From contig JAFLJL010014638.1 of the NCBI GenBank assembly GCA_018398815.1, forward strand, positions 22,188-86,187: a stretch of DNA of 64,000 nt, given 5' to 3'. Position 1 is the stretch's first letter. Every line of letters starts with the position of its first letter. The notes below the pieces were generated by a model that did no database searches, had not been told where the DNA came from, and saw nothing but the letters and a program-made list of their open reading frames with translations. The stretch is from Conus ventricosus (lineage: Eukaryota > Mollusca > Gastropoda > Neogastropoda > Conidae). The position numbers were made by a program, and so were the translations under genes. Below are positions 35,712 to 46,536 of the stretch, in pieces.

Positions 35712-36949
35712 ATGGCAACGTCCGGTGCTGGTGGTATGGCGACTCGGGTGTCGAAGAAGAAAGGTTTTCTGAATGTATCCCTACTATTAGCACCAGTACT
35801 TCGACTACAGTGACTTCCACTTATTCCAGTGCTGAAAGCCAATAGTCCAGCGAGTACTTTCACTTCTTCTTCGCTAGGGGATTTTCCTGCTGAGACCCCG
35901 ACTGGCACTTCCGCTCGGAAGCGTCAGAGTATAGCGAAGCAACTATGGGCTTCTGTTGAGTCGCAGAAACCAAAACCCTCTCTTTTCCATCCCTCCCGTC
36001 GTAAGGAGCAGCCCCGGGAGACCTTTCCTCATGGGAAAGTCGAGACCCAAGGGACGGGTCAAACGGGTCATCCTCCCGTGTCGGGAGTGGTGAATCCTGC
36101 CCAGACATCGCCTCCGTCCTTATGTTTCTGGAGCGGCAGCGCAGTGAAGAGCTGCTAGCAGGAAACTTTGCGTAGGAAGAGGCTGCTAGCAGGAAACTTT
36201 GCGTAGGGAAGAGCTAGATAGGATGGAGGCTCTGCGCAGAGAGGAGACTGACAGACAGGAGATTCTGCGTAGGAAGAGGCTATTCTGCGTAGGAAGAGGA
36301 AACTCGGCGTAGGGAAGAGGCTGCCAGACAGGAAGCCCCCGTCGGGAGGGGTTAGATCAGCGTAGAGAGGAGCTGCCAGACAGGAGGCTCTGCGTAGGGA
36401 AGAGATGGAACAACTCCTTTCGCGGGCTCCCGCATCTGTTAATCAGGGGTTAGTCAACAGGCAAGTGATAGAGTTAGAGGCCCAAAATTAAAGCTTCCAG
36501 AGTTCAGACCCAGTGAGGACATAGATATGTTCTTAGAGCATTTTTGACAAGGTAGCATACTTCATACCAATTGTCTGAGGAACAAAAGGCATGCACCTTT
36601 TTCTGGATTGTCGGGTACTGCAAGGGAGTGTGTGCTCACTCTAAATGAAGGCGCGTCTTATGCAGACATGCAGTTGGCTCTGCGTAAGCGTTTCCACCTT
36701 ACCCCAGAGACGTTACAGGAGGAAGTTCGGTCCATGAAAAAGAATAACGATGAGACCTTCGTGCAGTTTGGGGATAGGCTGCGCAAAACGCTAGGGTACT
36801 GGCGTCAGTTGGCTAAGCTGGGGCTGGAGGATCTGATTCTCATTGAACAGCTTACCAACACTGTGTCCCCAGAGTTGAGGATTCGTATAGGCGAGACAGC
36901 ACCTCAGGATTTCGCGGCTGCGATTCATACCACTGAGAGTGTTTGCTGA
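35712..36949 (+). pseudogene. gag of the second Gypsy family
   Basis: A plausible start is ATG at 35,712 (MATSGAGGMATRVSKKK). A Ser/Thr/Pro-rich region follows, then at 36,140-36,415 a Glu/Arg-rich stretch of repeated 'R-EEAARQEALRREE'-like units (coiled-coil expected, here frame-broken by unit repeats). The capsid part is KLPEFRPSEDIDMFLEHF at about 36,490, LSGTARECVLTLNEGASYAD and YADMQLALRKRFHLTPE, ending QDFAAAIHTTE. This is an ordinary Gypsy-type gag capsid. Several frameshifts are present. Confidence 0.7.
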
Positions 36950-37640
36950 AGCCCGTAGGGCTTATGGGCACCGCCCAGATACGACAGGAAGACCCTCACG
37001 GGACCTAGTGACAGTAGGGCGCCGGCGACTGCTAGCAGGTCGAACAAGGCAGGCAGTCCATCGGGACCTCAGCACCCCGATTTGTTTTCTTTGTGTCGTC
37101 CCGGCCACATTAGGAAAGATTGCCCTAGAGCCGCCGGTAAGTCATGGGGCTAGTCCTTTCCAGCATCCTCGTGCCTCGGCTAACATGGGGTCCATCCCAG
37201 CTCTCGTGGTACCGAGTGCCCAGTGTTCCTTTCTGTTGTTGGTTCATCCTTGGTCGACACCATCAGGATTCGGGAGCATCAACACTCTTTGTGGATAAGG
37301 ATTTAGTTTTCCCCTGAGCTCAGCGGGGCGCCAGTTATGATGTGTGCGGGTTGGAGGCTGGTTTCCACCTCCACCCGTCCTTTCTGTACTCATTCCGATC
37401 TCCACCCCCTACTTCTGTGGCGAAGTATGGGCCATCGCGGTGGAGCGACCTCTGTATTCCCTGATCATAGGAATACCATCACTTTCGCAGACGGACGCAG
37501 TCAGTCCTGTCAACGGATCTGCCCGTACAGGCGTGTGTGGGAGTTACCACATGCGCCAAAGCTAAGAAGCAGGAACAGGAATTGCGTCCCGTTCTTCAGC
37601 CGATCTCTGACGAGGTTCTGGCCAGGGCCGATCCCTGCTA
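36950..37640 (+). pseudogene. nucleocapsid and aspartic protease of the second Gypsy family
   Basis: A zinc-knuckle remnant is CRPGHIRKDCPRAAGKS at about 37,095-37,145. A DSGASTLFVDKDLV stretch at 37,267-37,310 is the protease active-site region (D-S/T-G-A). A downstream ERPLYSLIIG at about 37,440-37,475 corresponds to the hydrophobic 'LIxG' protease strand. The frame is broken by single-base shifts. The protease would cut the Gag-Pol polyprotein. Confidence 0.65.
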
Positions 37641-37654
37641 GCATTGTCCGTCTT

Positions 37655-38215
37655 CAGGCCAGGACTTGGATGTCCAACGCCTGCGACAACTGGTAGATCG
37701 ACCCGCTCAGTCTGCCCAACACGCCAAGGTGAGCTTCAAGCTCCATAAGGGGATCCTCTTTAGGGTTTTCACTCGGGCAGGTCGTGTGGCCAAGCAGCTT
37801 GTCGTTCCCCAAAGCTTGAGAGAATCCGTTCTCCGGCAGGCCCACGATTCACCCCATGGCAGGTCATATGGGCTCCAAGCGGACTCTCGAGCGAGTAAGA
37901 CAGACTTCTTCTGGCCGGGTATGAACTCGCAGGTTAGGCAGTACTGCCGCAGTTGCGATGTCTGCCAACGGACAACGCCAAAGGGGTCGCTGAAGCATGT
38001 TCCCCTAGGGTCAGTGCCACTGGTTGGGACCATCCAGCAAGGTTGGGGTCGACCTGGTGGGATCCATTAATCCACCATCCGTCGCGGTCACCGCTACATT
38101 TTTGGTAGCGAGACTCTCGACTCGATACCCAGAGGCTGTCCCGCTTTGGACTATCGATCCCCCTACTGTTGCTGAATCTCTCAGGCAGATTTGGACGCGC
38201 ACTGGTGTGCCCAAG
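37655..38215 (+). pseudogene. integrase of the second Gypsy family, 3' part deleted
   Basis: The H2C2 finger has LRQAHDSPHG (both His) and CRSCDVCQRTTPKG (both Cys). Upstream is FKLHKGILFRVF, and FFWPGM stands between the His and Cys pairs. The core begins VDLVGSINPP with the first catalytic Asp and continues with STRYPEAVPL and TVAESLRQIWTRTGVPK, the usual sequence before the second catalytic Asp. The frame is lost at about 38,215; second Asp and Glu are absent, so this copy is dead. Confidence 0.8.
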
Positions 38216-38299
38216 AAGAAGTACGGCCGAAGTTTGTACTGGAGAGCGATCATCATCCCTCTCCAGTGCCTGGACCGGATCCGGCCAGTCAGTCATCGA

Positions 38300-38400
38300 C
38301 TCATGAGTTAGGCAGTGAACTGCAGAGTAATGCGTTCACTTTTCGCCATATCAAGGGTTCCAGCAATATGGATGCTGACTATCTCAGCCGAGCTCCGTAG
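38300..38400 (+). pseudogene. RNase H C-terminal tail, joined directly to truncated integrase
   Basis: Reads FTFRHIKGSSNMDADYLSRA then a stop at 38,398. This is the final RNase H block of Gypsy pol (F.I.H.KG..N..ADYLSR). It lies downstream of the integrase, so in the intact element reverse transcriptase/RNase H followed integrase. About 1.5-2 kb of coding sequence is missing between the two. Confidence 0.8.
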
Positions 38401-38733
38401 TCAGCACTTTGGAGAAGTCAGTCAGAGGAACACTTCCCCTCAACCAGGTTATATCCCCTTAACGGCCTCTGTATCAGGACAGTTTTCACTTCAGTGATGT
38501 TAACGGTGGTGAATCACCAATGGTTCGAATTGTTATTTTCATTGTTGGAAGGTTTGCTTAGATGTTCGATAAATGTAGTATTATGTATTTCCCGGTGTAA
38601 TGTTATCATAGAATGCTTGTATTGGATTTGTCGTACTCTGTCGGTCACAGAGGGTTGGGGTCGGTCCCATTGTTGTGAATTTGCACATGCGTCAAGGTTC
38701 AAAGGAGCACTGTATCTCAGAGAAACAGATGCT

Positions 38734-38748
38734 TTTAGAAGGGGGGTT
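38734..38748 (+). promoter_or_regulatory. polypurine tract
   Basis: AGAAGGGGGG directly precedes the 3' LTR start; this is the plus-strand primer. Confidence 0.75.
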
Positions 38749-40896
38749 TGTCACGAGTTTGTTTCGAGGCCTATGGCGATTGATCCATCCAGGGTGGTGG
38801 AATTGTTCATTTGTTTATTGTCGTCGTTGTTGTCGTATATTCCGTCCTTTAATGTGGTTTGTGGTGTGGTTGCACCTTTGGTGTAGTTCAGCTCAGGTTA
38901 GGTTTACTTTCTTTCTCCTCTCTCTCTCTCTAATTCCACTGCCCGTGCAATTCATCCTGCAGGTTCACGGGTGGCTGGTATCTTTTTCTTGTACTGGCTG
39001 TCTCTATCGCCTCTCACCTGTCTTTTCACCTGCCGCACGTGCAAGGTTCCTCTTAGGCTTGAGGTATTCTCACCGTGACGTAGCGTGGCATGTTGGCCGC
39101 CATCGCTGAGGCAGATTTTCTCTTCACTCGAGCGGAAGATGTCTCTGGGAGCGCCTGCTCCGTCCTGGTTCTTCACCTTATCGTCGAAGGTACAGTCGGT
39201 ACTTTCATTCCTGCAGTCGGCCTGTAGAGGGAGACATCACTTCATCTTTTTCCGCATCTGCGCTGCTGTCCTCTCGACTGGACAGAGGGCAGAGAGAGTC
39301 GTTTGACCCGCCCTCTTTTGGGTCACCCACGGGTAGCTGGTAAGCATCAGTTTCGTGGTTTATTTGTTGTTTGTTTTTTTTTTTTTCCTTGTTAGCCGCT
39401 AATTCTTCTCTTTTGCTCAATTTCTTTTGGTTTTCAAAATTATAAAAGAAATATTGTTTGAGACCACTTTTTCTGGTTAATTCAATCTTTAACCTGGCCA
39501 GTCAAAATTATATCTTAAAGTCTTTCTCCTTTTTTATGCATTTGGTGATGCGGTAGTCGGCGGGGATGGGAGAGAACCTGGTGATTCAGGGTTGGTACTT
39601 GCTTGGTCTCGCTCGTCCGCCCCTGTCACATTCGCCGGACTCTTATTCTTCGGCCACCGTCTGTTTGTGTGTGCAAGGAGAACGAGTTTTATGTTCGCGA
39701 GCGTGCGTACGCATGATTTGTCGTTCGGATGCGTGGTGGAGATTTGTGTTATTTTGAAGTGTTGCTATAAAATGTGGTAGATAATTGTGCCATTGAATTA
39801 TAATTATTTGGCAAATGTGGTGGCGGATGTAAAGCCATGTTATTCTCTATTAGTTCAGTCCTAAGAAGGAAAATGTTAAATGTAGTGAGAGAAGGAATAA
39901 GATAATTTATATTTGTTTTATAGCCTTTAATTTAACACAGTCTCTTACCTGCTTCGACTGAGACAGAACTTTAACGAATATTCCTGATTTCGTTCGTTTG
40001 CTGTGTATGCTCGGGTCTGTGTTGAGCTGGTGGTGTTGGTGTATTAGTAGACCTCCCCTCGCCCATTCATGCGGAGTGGCCTTGTTAAGTTTAACAGCAT
40101 TTGTCAGACTGTACTGACTGCGGGTTCCAGTACCCGTCTTTCTACTTTCCTACAGTTTAACCTTTTCCCTCCTCCCGAGGCTTCACACTCCGGAGCACGC
40201 ACTGGTTGGGGCCACGCACTGGTTTGGACCGCGCACTGGTTGGGACCGCGCGACATGGTAGGTAACCGCACTGGTTGGGGCCACGCACTGGTGGGGACCG
40301 ACGCACCTGGTGAGGCCACGTACTGGTGGAAAAGCCCCGAGGAACTAGGCTAATACAGTCCTGATCCCGTCCTAGGACCTCCAGCAACAACGCCCCGTTC
40401 CCCGAGACGCACCTCTCCACCGTCTGTTTGTGTGCACAAGGGTGTCGGCCCTGAACGACTCCTCTTCAAGGACCGCCCCGGTTGGAGCACCAAGTGCGAC
40501 ATGGTGCTACCAGTTTAGACTTTGGAGAGGCAAGGGGGTGTAGGGCACTATCATGATCATGAGAAAGTGATGGGTGCTTGAAAGTTTTATTTTTAATTGT
40601 GTATATGTCATATGTGTTGAAAATGCTTGTTTGTGATTGTGCATGTTGTGTACTGAAAGTGCCTATTGTGATTGTTGCCATGTCGTGTGTGTTGGAATGC
40701 TTGATTGTGTTTTGTGCGTGGTGCGTGTGTTGAAATATTTCTATTTGTGATTGGCTGTGTGTGGTGTGACTAAATGGGGTGTTGTATCGTAATCTTCTTG
40801 TGTGGTCCTCTAGCTAGGCGTGTGAGGGCAGTCATTCCCTATCACTCCCCATCTAGACCGATCCTGTCAGGCAGACCTCCAGGGTCGGTCGTGACA
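38749..40896 (+). repeat. 3' LTR (2.15 kb)
   Basis: Starts TGTCACGAGTTTG and ends GGTCGGTCGTGACA. It contains GCACTGGTTGGG units at 40,195-40,330 (about 7, versus about 10 in the 5' LTR), a region very similar to 34,001-34,989 from 39,868 on, and pyrimidine-rich segments near 38,920. No recognisable coding sequence is seen. Confidence 0.88.
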
Positions 40897-41936
40897 TCGC
40901 AAAACAACCTTTTCCTGTTATCTCAAATAAAAGCGCAACGGTCAACAGTATGTGCTTAAACTTTTCTAGGGGGGGCCATGCACACGATTGTCCACGAATA
41001 AATTACGCCTCACAGTGTGGACGGTCAGTAGTGACGCCACAAAAAAGGCTGAATTCTCTCCATAGACGTGCAGCAAAGCTACTCCCATCCGAGCTGTATC
41101 TGTAACAAAACACCCCAGAACAGAGAAAAACAAAAGCGCTGAACATACTTCCTCTTAATAGGCCAATTGGAATTCAACAAGGCATCATTTATGTTTACAG
41201 TCTTGACAGATATATGCCATGTTATAATCAATGCCCTTTTTTACAAGATCGAACAGCTTTTCTGCTCCGAACTAAATTCCTTCTTCCTAATCCATGTATT
41301 GATCTATACAAAACAACTCGCTTACTCGTGACCATAATTCGGGAACTCACTTCCACCGAATCTCTACACAACATGAATACTTTAGAACCTTCAAGAACAT
41401 TTGCATAAACATTTTATGTCTCTAGTAGATAAATTAGTCGGATTACAATGATTAGCAGTCCCATCGCTAAGTCTTCTGTGAACCATACTTTGAATAAATC
41501 GTCTCCAAACATAAAACCTACTCTACTCCCGATAAAATCGGCTCATCCCCACACCCACTCCTGACTACCATCCTTTTCCTCCTCTCCCATGGCTACCATA
41601 CTCTCTTTCCCCACCTCCTCCTGACCTCTCTCTCCTCCTCTCTGTAGTTTTGTTATGTTTGTTGCTTGTAAGTTGGAGGCCCCCCCCCCCACCCCCGGGG
41701 GGGGGTGGGGGGGGGTTTACCATCCCCCCCCCCCATCTCATTAGTGCTTTTATACCAGGTGCTTATCATGTAGAATTAGATTATCATGTTGCTATGTTGT
41801 ATGTCTGTAATGAAGATATGTGCTGAAATAATGTATGCATGACATAGGACAGATTGTAAGACTAGGCTTTGCCTAAAATCTTCATCCTTGGTTATTAAAG
41901 ATCAATCCTCAATCAATCTCTCTCTCAGAGAACTCA
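40897..41936 (+). mobile_element. LINE 3' part, same family as 14,668-15,815
   Basis: Plus strand; matches the reverse complement of 15,620-14,668. It encodes LPSELYL and MPCYNQCPFLQDRTAFLLRT-like C-terminal sequence, broken, then a 3' UTR with C/G-run damage at 41,683-41,733, AAAGATCAATCCTCAATCAA and (CT)n. The Polinton end begins immediately after, at 41,937. Confidence 0.8.
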
Positions 41937-42117
41937 TAAATATTCATTCTGGCTCACTTGCCCCTCAACCAAGTTTTTGGGCGAAAGTGAGCCTAAAAGC
42001 GGCATTTATTAGTTTCTCTGACAAGTAAGACTTCAATACCAAAAATAACCGATTATCTACAAACAAACATACTGTGTAGGGTTTATCCTTATTTAATACT
42101 AATTTACTAAACTTTGC
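41937..42117 (+). repeat. Polinton terminal inverted repeat, left end of copy A
   Basis: AGAGAACTCATAAATATTCA inward, inverse of 10,600-10,779. The first 83 bases (41,937-42,019) form the same hairpin as at the other end. It includes an inverted copy of the ATPase C-terminal codons. Confidence 0.85.
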
Positions 42118-44328
42118 TTTCTTAAAACTAAGATATATTTTTGACTAAAATCCCGCACACATATTCTGACTAATTTCTTACCTACAAACTTTGTTGGACA
42201 ACAGACACGAGGCGGTGGGAGTAGAGACCCGTCAAGGCTGAAACCTGATCACTAATTTATGCTAGGCACGGGCCAGCGCAGACAAGAGGCCCTTTGTTCA
42301 CGTAGAACACAACAGCGCACACCTCGCGAGCCTACTGGGCCCAGCGCGCACTAACTTGCACATATGCCTCACAATTGTTTGGGAACATTCCCGAGTGCCA
42401 CGCGACACTCCCCACTTTGAGGCTCTGCCACGTTTAGCAAGAGCCAGCCGTTTCGTCATTCTTTCTTCGGTTGCCGCACAAGAAAGATGGTTTTTTGACT
42501 GTGCTCCGACTGGTTTTTATTTAAAATGGCTACATGTTCACTGAAGAACAGGCTCTCAGCCTATTGAATACCACAAGTTTTACCATACTTGCATGTCAAG
42601 TATTTGTTGAAAAAAAGAACGATGCGAAGCATGTTTTGTCATCCCAGTTAAACTGAAAAGAAGCATTGCTTTTTTGGAAGGTGGAGGAAAGAAAAATGGT
42701 ACCGGGACTGCTTTAGAAATGGAACGAATATCTTAAAGTTTTTTGGTTCAAGGAAATGAAAAACGTGAAAATGAAATTAGCGAACAAAAGTGGCCAGTTT
42801 CAATACGTGTTTAACTGTTGAAGGGATGCTTCCTTTCTAAAAAGCGTGCTATGTTGATAAAACAAAAAAAAAGCAAAACAATTCTCACGCATTGATTGTT
42901 GAGGCGCTGGCTTGAAACAGCTCAAGTTTATTTTAAAAAAACAAAAACGCTACAAACATGGCGTTCATTTTCTCAAGAGCAAGGTGAACATGGCTGATTC
43001 ATATGCTAGGAAACTCATTCAAACTTTCGGGGTTTTTTATAACTATCCTAAATTTCACAAGCTAGGAAATCAGTATAAAATGAAATGTGTAGTCAAAACG
43101 CCAAACCATTATTAAACTTATGCAACTGAATGACGATTTCGGAGGTCTGGCAAACAAACTAGATAGGGATAGCAGACCTAGTACATCAAACCAGTATGGC
43201 TAGGAGTAGTGGTAGCCAGCACTATCCCCAAATAAATGCCCAAATATACAATGACGGATTGTGCCTAAACTATGGGCGATTAGAGCCACCATAAAGCTTC
43301 TTATCTACAGCAGTAAATTGCTGTAACTCTCCAAAGCCAGTTTCCAAAGCCTGGTGAGACAGGAGCACAGCAAAACTAGGCCACCACGACCCTATGTGAT
43401 CGCTTGCCGCCCAATGACGTCAGCACCTGCAAAGCTCGGCGGCAATACTAGGCAAACGACACTATGTTGATCGCTTGACTGCAAAGCGCGGCAGCACCTG
43501 CAAATGCTCAGTGGCAAACTAGGCCCAACGACCCTATGTGATCGACTTGGAGTTTGATTGAGTTGCGCGCAGGGACACAACCTGTTAGTCCACAAAGCAA
43601 GAAAGTGCCTACCAGTAGTTTCACTTCATGTTTGTTTGTTGGTGTTTGTGTGTTTTGTCCTACCCAACGCATCACACCCCCCACCCCACGCATGCACAAC
43701 CCCCACCGCCCACCCTAACCACCCCCCCCCTGCATGCACACACTTAAAGTCACTTCTAAGTTCTTAATTAAGTTCTTAATTAAGTTTTAATTAAGTTACT
43801 TCAAGTTCTTAATAAGTTCATAATTAAGTTCTTAATAAGTTTACCTCAAGATTGTAATTAAGTTCGTCCTTTAAAGGTACAACCACGTTCTTATTCAAGT
43901 TATCTTATTAATATCAAAAAACAATACATATCTATGTTTTTTATCTTAAATAGTAGATGTTCCTAATAAGTTACATACACCGCCTGCAAAAAAACGCGTC
44001 ATCGATTTGAGGATGTCTTGCTTAACCCTTGGAGTGGATCGGTCAGCATAGAATCTTAATGAAGTTCTACATCCTAACAACAGCATTGATTACAATCTGG
44101 TCTAAGGAAATGTTTTTTATATAGACACCATGTCTTATATATTGACTTCATCATTTTATAACAAATAATAATCCGCCCATGATCTATATTTATTAAAAAT
44201 ATTATTCCCAATTGAAATGATGAAAATGATTTTTTGTTGTTGGCGGTGCGGCGGCTGTTTGTCTCTTCGTATTTAGTGGTTCAGATTATTTTGACTGCTT
44301 TTGTTTTTGTCGCCATTCGTGATATATT
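42118..44328. other. Polinton left region, no gene recognised
   Basis: About 2.2 kb between terminal repeat and first recognisable gene. A plus-strand open stretch at 42,912-43,115 reads a Lys-rich peptide (MKQLKFILKKQKRYKHGVHF) followed by MADSYARKLIQTFGVFYNYP; it is unrecognised. Three diverged 60-bp units (CTAGGC..ACGACCCTATGTGATCG) lie at 43,375-43,555, C-rich sequence at 43,675-43,735, and repeated AAGTTCTTAATT units at 43,755-43,870. It may hold a lost protease gene, or foreign sequence inserted in the element. Confidence 0.4.
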
Positions 44329-44520
44329 TTAATAACCGTAATAAACCGCCCCCAACAGCAGCAAGGGCGCCCCAAAATGGCAACATTTTGTATTCAATAT
44401 TCCATGAATACTTATTGGTGCTGGAGGCCTTGAATTAACTTTTCTGTTCTGAGCTGGCATTTGAATCAACATGTTTGGCTTATGTTTTTCATTATGAGTT
44501 ATATTCTGTGATTGACACAT
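44329..44520 (-). CDS. small protein with a C-terminal hydrophobic segment (hypothetical)
   Basis: A 63-codon minus-strand frame, polar N-terminus (MCQSQNITHNEKHKPN), then HFGAPLLLLGAVYYGY at the end, like a short membrane anchor. It is in the same direction as the next gene. I do not recognise it; it may be chance. Confidence 0.3.
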   Translation of the reverse strand: MCQSQNITHNEKHKPNMLIQMPAQNRKVNSRPPAPISIHGILNTKCCHFGAPLLLLGAVYYGY

Positions 44521-44694
44521 TAATTTTCTTAGTCTTTTAAAACTCAGCTACTCTTTTCCTGCTGCCACACGCCCAGGATGCTTTAGCTTTCACTTGTCAA
44601 CTAACTCTACCTGATTCAAGCTGTTTTCTGATCATTTTTCCTGATTCTGCCTGATTTTCCCGACTCCGTTCATTTTAAATGAAAAAAAATCTAT

Positions 44695-46250
44695 AAGATT
44701 AAAAGTCATAAACCCAAGACAAGTATGACAAGTCTAGATCGGCGATAACAATGTTCCAAATCTGTAATACAGATCACAGCTGTAGAGACTCAAAAGAATT
44801 TTGTTAAAACTGGATCCAGCGTAAATTCATACGTAAGATCTTGTTCAGAATCAATGGAGCAAACTGACTAGTTTAGTTAGTGACAAACAAAAACCGTTTT
44901 TGCCCCACACTTTTTACCATTCTCGAGCCTCAAGGGTCCTGTGGCAGTTGCTCAGAAAGTTTGGCATAGAGGAGGTCTCGTCCAAACCATCCAGGCAACC
45001 TGTATAACACCGCCAGCCGGCAGTCCCTCCTCAACAACCAGATAGGGGACAACTTCAAGACCCACAGATGGAGTCCGTCAAGTCTGCCTGCTATCTCCCG
45101 TACTAGTTCAATCTCTTCCTGGAAAACCTCATGCGTGAAACCCTCCATGACTTCCACACCACTGTCTCCATCGGAGGAAGAAACATCAATAATCAGAGGT
45201 TCGCAGATGGACCATGACCTTATGGAGGCAGCACCAAGATACTTACAGACCGTGACAAAGAGACTGGAAGAAAGGGCAGTGATATGGAATGGAAGTAGCA
45301 CGAGCCAAACGCAAAGTCCTTGGTCAACAGCACAACGCATCACCCCAAGGCTGAAATCTACATAACGGACAACAGCTTAAGAAGTTGGGCACTTTCAATA
45401 CTTGCGGGCCACTCTCCACCAAAGACGTCGCTCTACAACATAAATCAATACCAGACTAGCGATCGCACCACAGCAATGGCAAGCTAAACAAGAACTGGAA
45501 GAGCAGGAGATCAGCTTTTCCTACAAAAGATGAAGCTGTAACAAGTCCCTGGTGCTGTCCATCCTGCTGTATGGCTGCGAAAGCTGGACCATGACAGCAG
45601 AGACCACCAAGAGAATCCAGACGTTTGAAACTAAATGCTTCAGGCGCTTGCTCGGATCTCTTGGCAAGACCGGAAGACAAACGACCTTGTGAGGAGCCAA
45701 ATACATCACTTGCAGGCCCCCAAGAACCCCTCTTGGCAACAGTCAAGAAGAGAAGCTGTCGTGGTTCGGGCATGCCATACGCCACAATTCACTGCCCAAA
45801 ACAGTCATCCAGGGCACGCTGGAAGGCAGCAGACGAAGGGGACGACAAGCCAAATGCTGGATGGACAACATCAAAGAATGGACCAGGATGGATGGCCCTA
45901 CGCTGATGCGACAGGCAGAGGACAGGGCCGGATGGTGGTGCCTGGCTTCGAGAGTGTCTCTCATCTCTCCTCTACGCCCATCATGGGCAAGAGAATGATG
46001 ATGATGATGATGATGATGACCCCAGCTGCGCTTCATACCTGTTGTGATACTTTAAAATGTCTTGCGGCGACATCTGTTGAATCTGTTCTATGCTGAATTC
46101 AGTTCCGAGGAAACTGTTTTGTTTTTCCACATGCTGCAAAGAAAACAGCCTTTCCTTTTTGGGCATAATAGCTTGATCATCAACTTCTTCATTTGTAAGT
46201 CCAAGACTGTGTAGGCCGCTCTGTAGCTCTAGCAGATCATCGCTGTTCAT
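44695..46250 (-). pseudogene. conserved Polinton gene split by a LINE
   Basis: The 5' half lies at 46,250-46,021: MNSDDLLELQSGLHSLGL, then QIQQMSPQDILKYHNRYEAQ at the junction. The 3' half resumes beyond the LINE, at about 44,860-44,700, with a region reading TLDPVLTKFF then, one frame over, LYSCDLYYRFGTLLSP. I recall a cnidarian Polinton protein with the same two halves (an 'xYHxRYExQLG' segment, then 'CELYxRYGxxLxP'). Its function is unknown. The serine run at the junction is the translated (ATG)n tail of the LINE, not protein. Confidence 0.6.
44925..46019 (+). mobile_element. RTE-like LINE 3' part with (ATG)n tail, inserted in a Polinton gene
   Basis: Plus strand, degraded reverse transcriptase: NLFLENLMRETLHDFHTTVS, then RFADDIDLM-type sequence at about 45,200 (FADD motif), ILLYGCESWTMTAETTKRIQ, FETKCFRRLLG, SWFGHAIRH and RRRGRQAKCWMDNIKEW. 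The 'LYGCESW...RI..FE.KC.RR.L' and 'RGRQ...W.DNIKEW' blocks are the standard 3' end of RTE-type LINEs. It ends in (ATG)n at 45,995-46,019. The 5' end is truncated. Confidence 0.82.
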
Positions 46251-46285
46251 GTTTTTTATTAATTATAATTATTTTATTTTTTAAA

Positions 46286-46516
46286 ATGAGCACCGAAAAA
46301 ACTATTACTAACCTTGTATACCATTCTGCTGTTATTGGAGGTCTAAGTGTAGGATACTCAATGCTTGGTAAAAGCCTGTTAAAAATGAAACCGTCAGATC
46401 TTGGCAAACTAGACTTTGAGGATTCAGCAAAACTGATTGCTGTTATAGCAGCTTCGTTCGCTACGAAAGATTTTCTAGTTAAGCAAGGAATAATTCCAGA
46501 GAATATAAATATGTAA
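46286..46516 (+). CDS. small conserved Polinton protein
   Basis: Intact 76-residue frame. SAVIGGLSVGYSMLGKSLLK near residues 14-33 is a hydrophobic, Gly-rich segment, followed by KMKPSDLGKLDFEDSAKLIA and a second hydrophobic stretch, then FATKDFLVKQGIIPENINM. I know this 'MKPxDLGKLDxEDxxKL...TKDxLVKQGIxP' pattern from Polintons of cnidarians and other animals, where it is a small putative membrane protein next to the integrase. Its role is unknown. It is 35 bases from the divergent gene and 20 from the next. Confidence 0.65.
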   Translation: MSTEKTITNLVYHSAVIGGLSVGYSMLGKSLLKMKPSDLGKLDFEDSAKLIAVIAASFATKDFLVKQGIIPENINM

Positions 46517-46536
46517 AAAAAATACATTTATAAAAA

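Larger units (their letters stand above)
34001..40896 (+). mobile_element. second Ty3/Gypsy family, plus strand, RT deleted
   Basis: Two LTRs (34,001-34,989 partial, and 38,749-40,896) flank about 3.76 kb of interior carrying gag, protease, integrase and the tail of RNase H, but no reverse transcriptase. LTR ends are TGTCACGA...TCGTGACA, a perfect 8-base inverted repeat. The 3' LTR is 2.15 kb. It is inserted in a LINE whose right-hand part resumes at 40,897; the left junction is in the N gap, so the target duplication cannot be read. Confidence 0.85.

Noticed and set aside
35312..35908. A 198-residue minus-strand frame across the Gypsy leader
   Set aside because: It spans a duplicated leader and (CA)n and is antisense to gag, with no family resemblance.
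45981..46036. Poly-serine C-terminus of the Polinton protein starting at 46,250
   Set aside because: The serines are the antisense translation of the (ATG)n tail of an inserted LINE.
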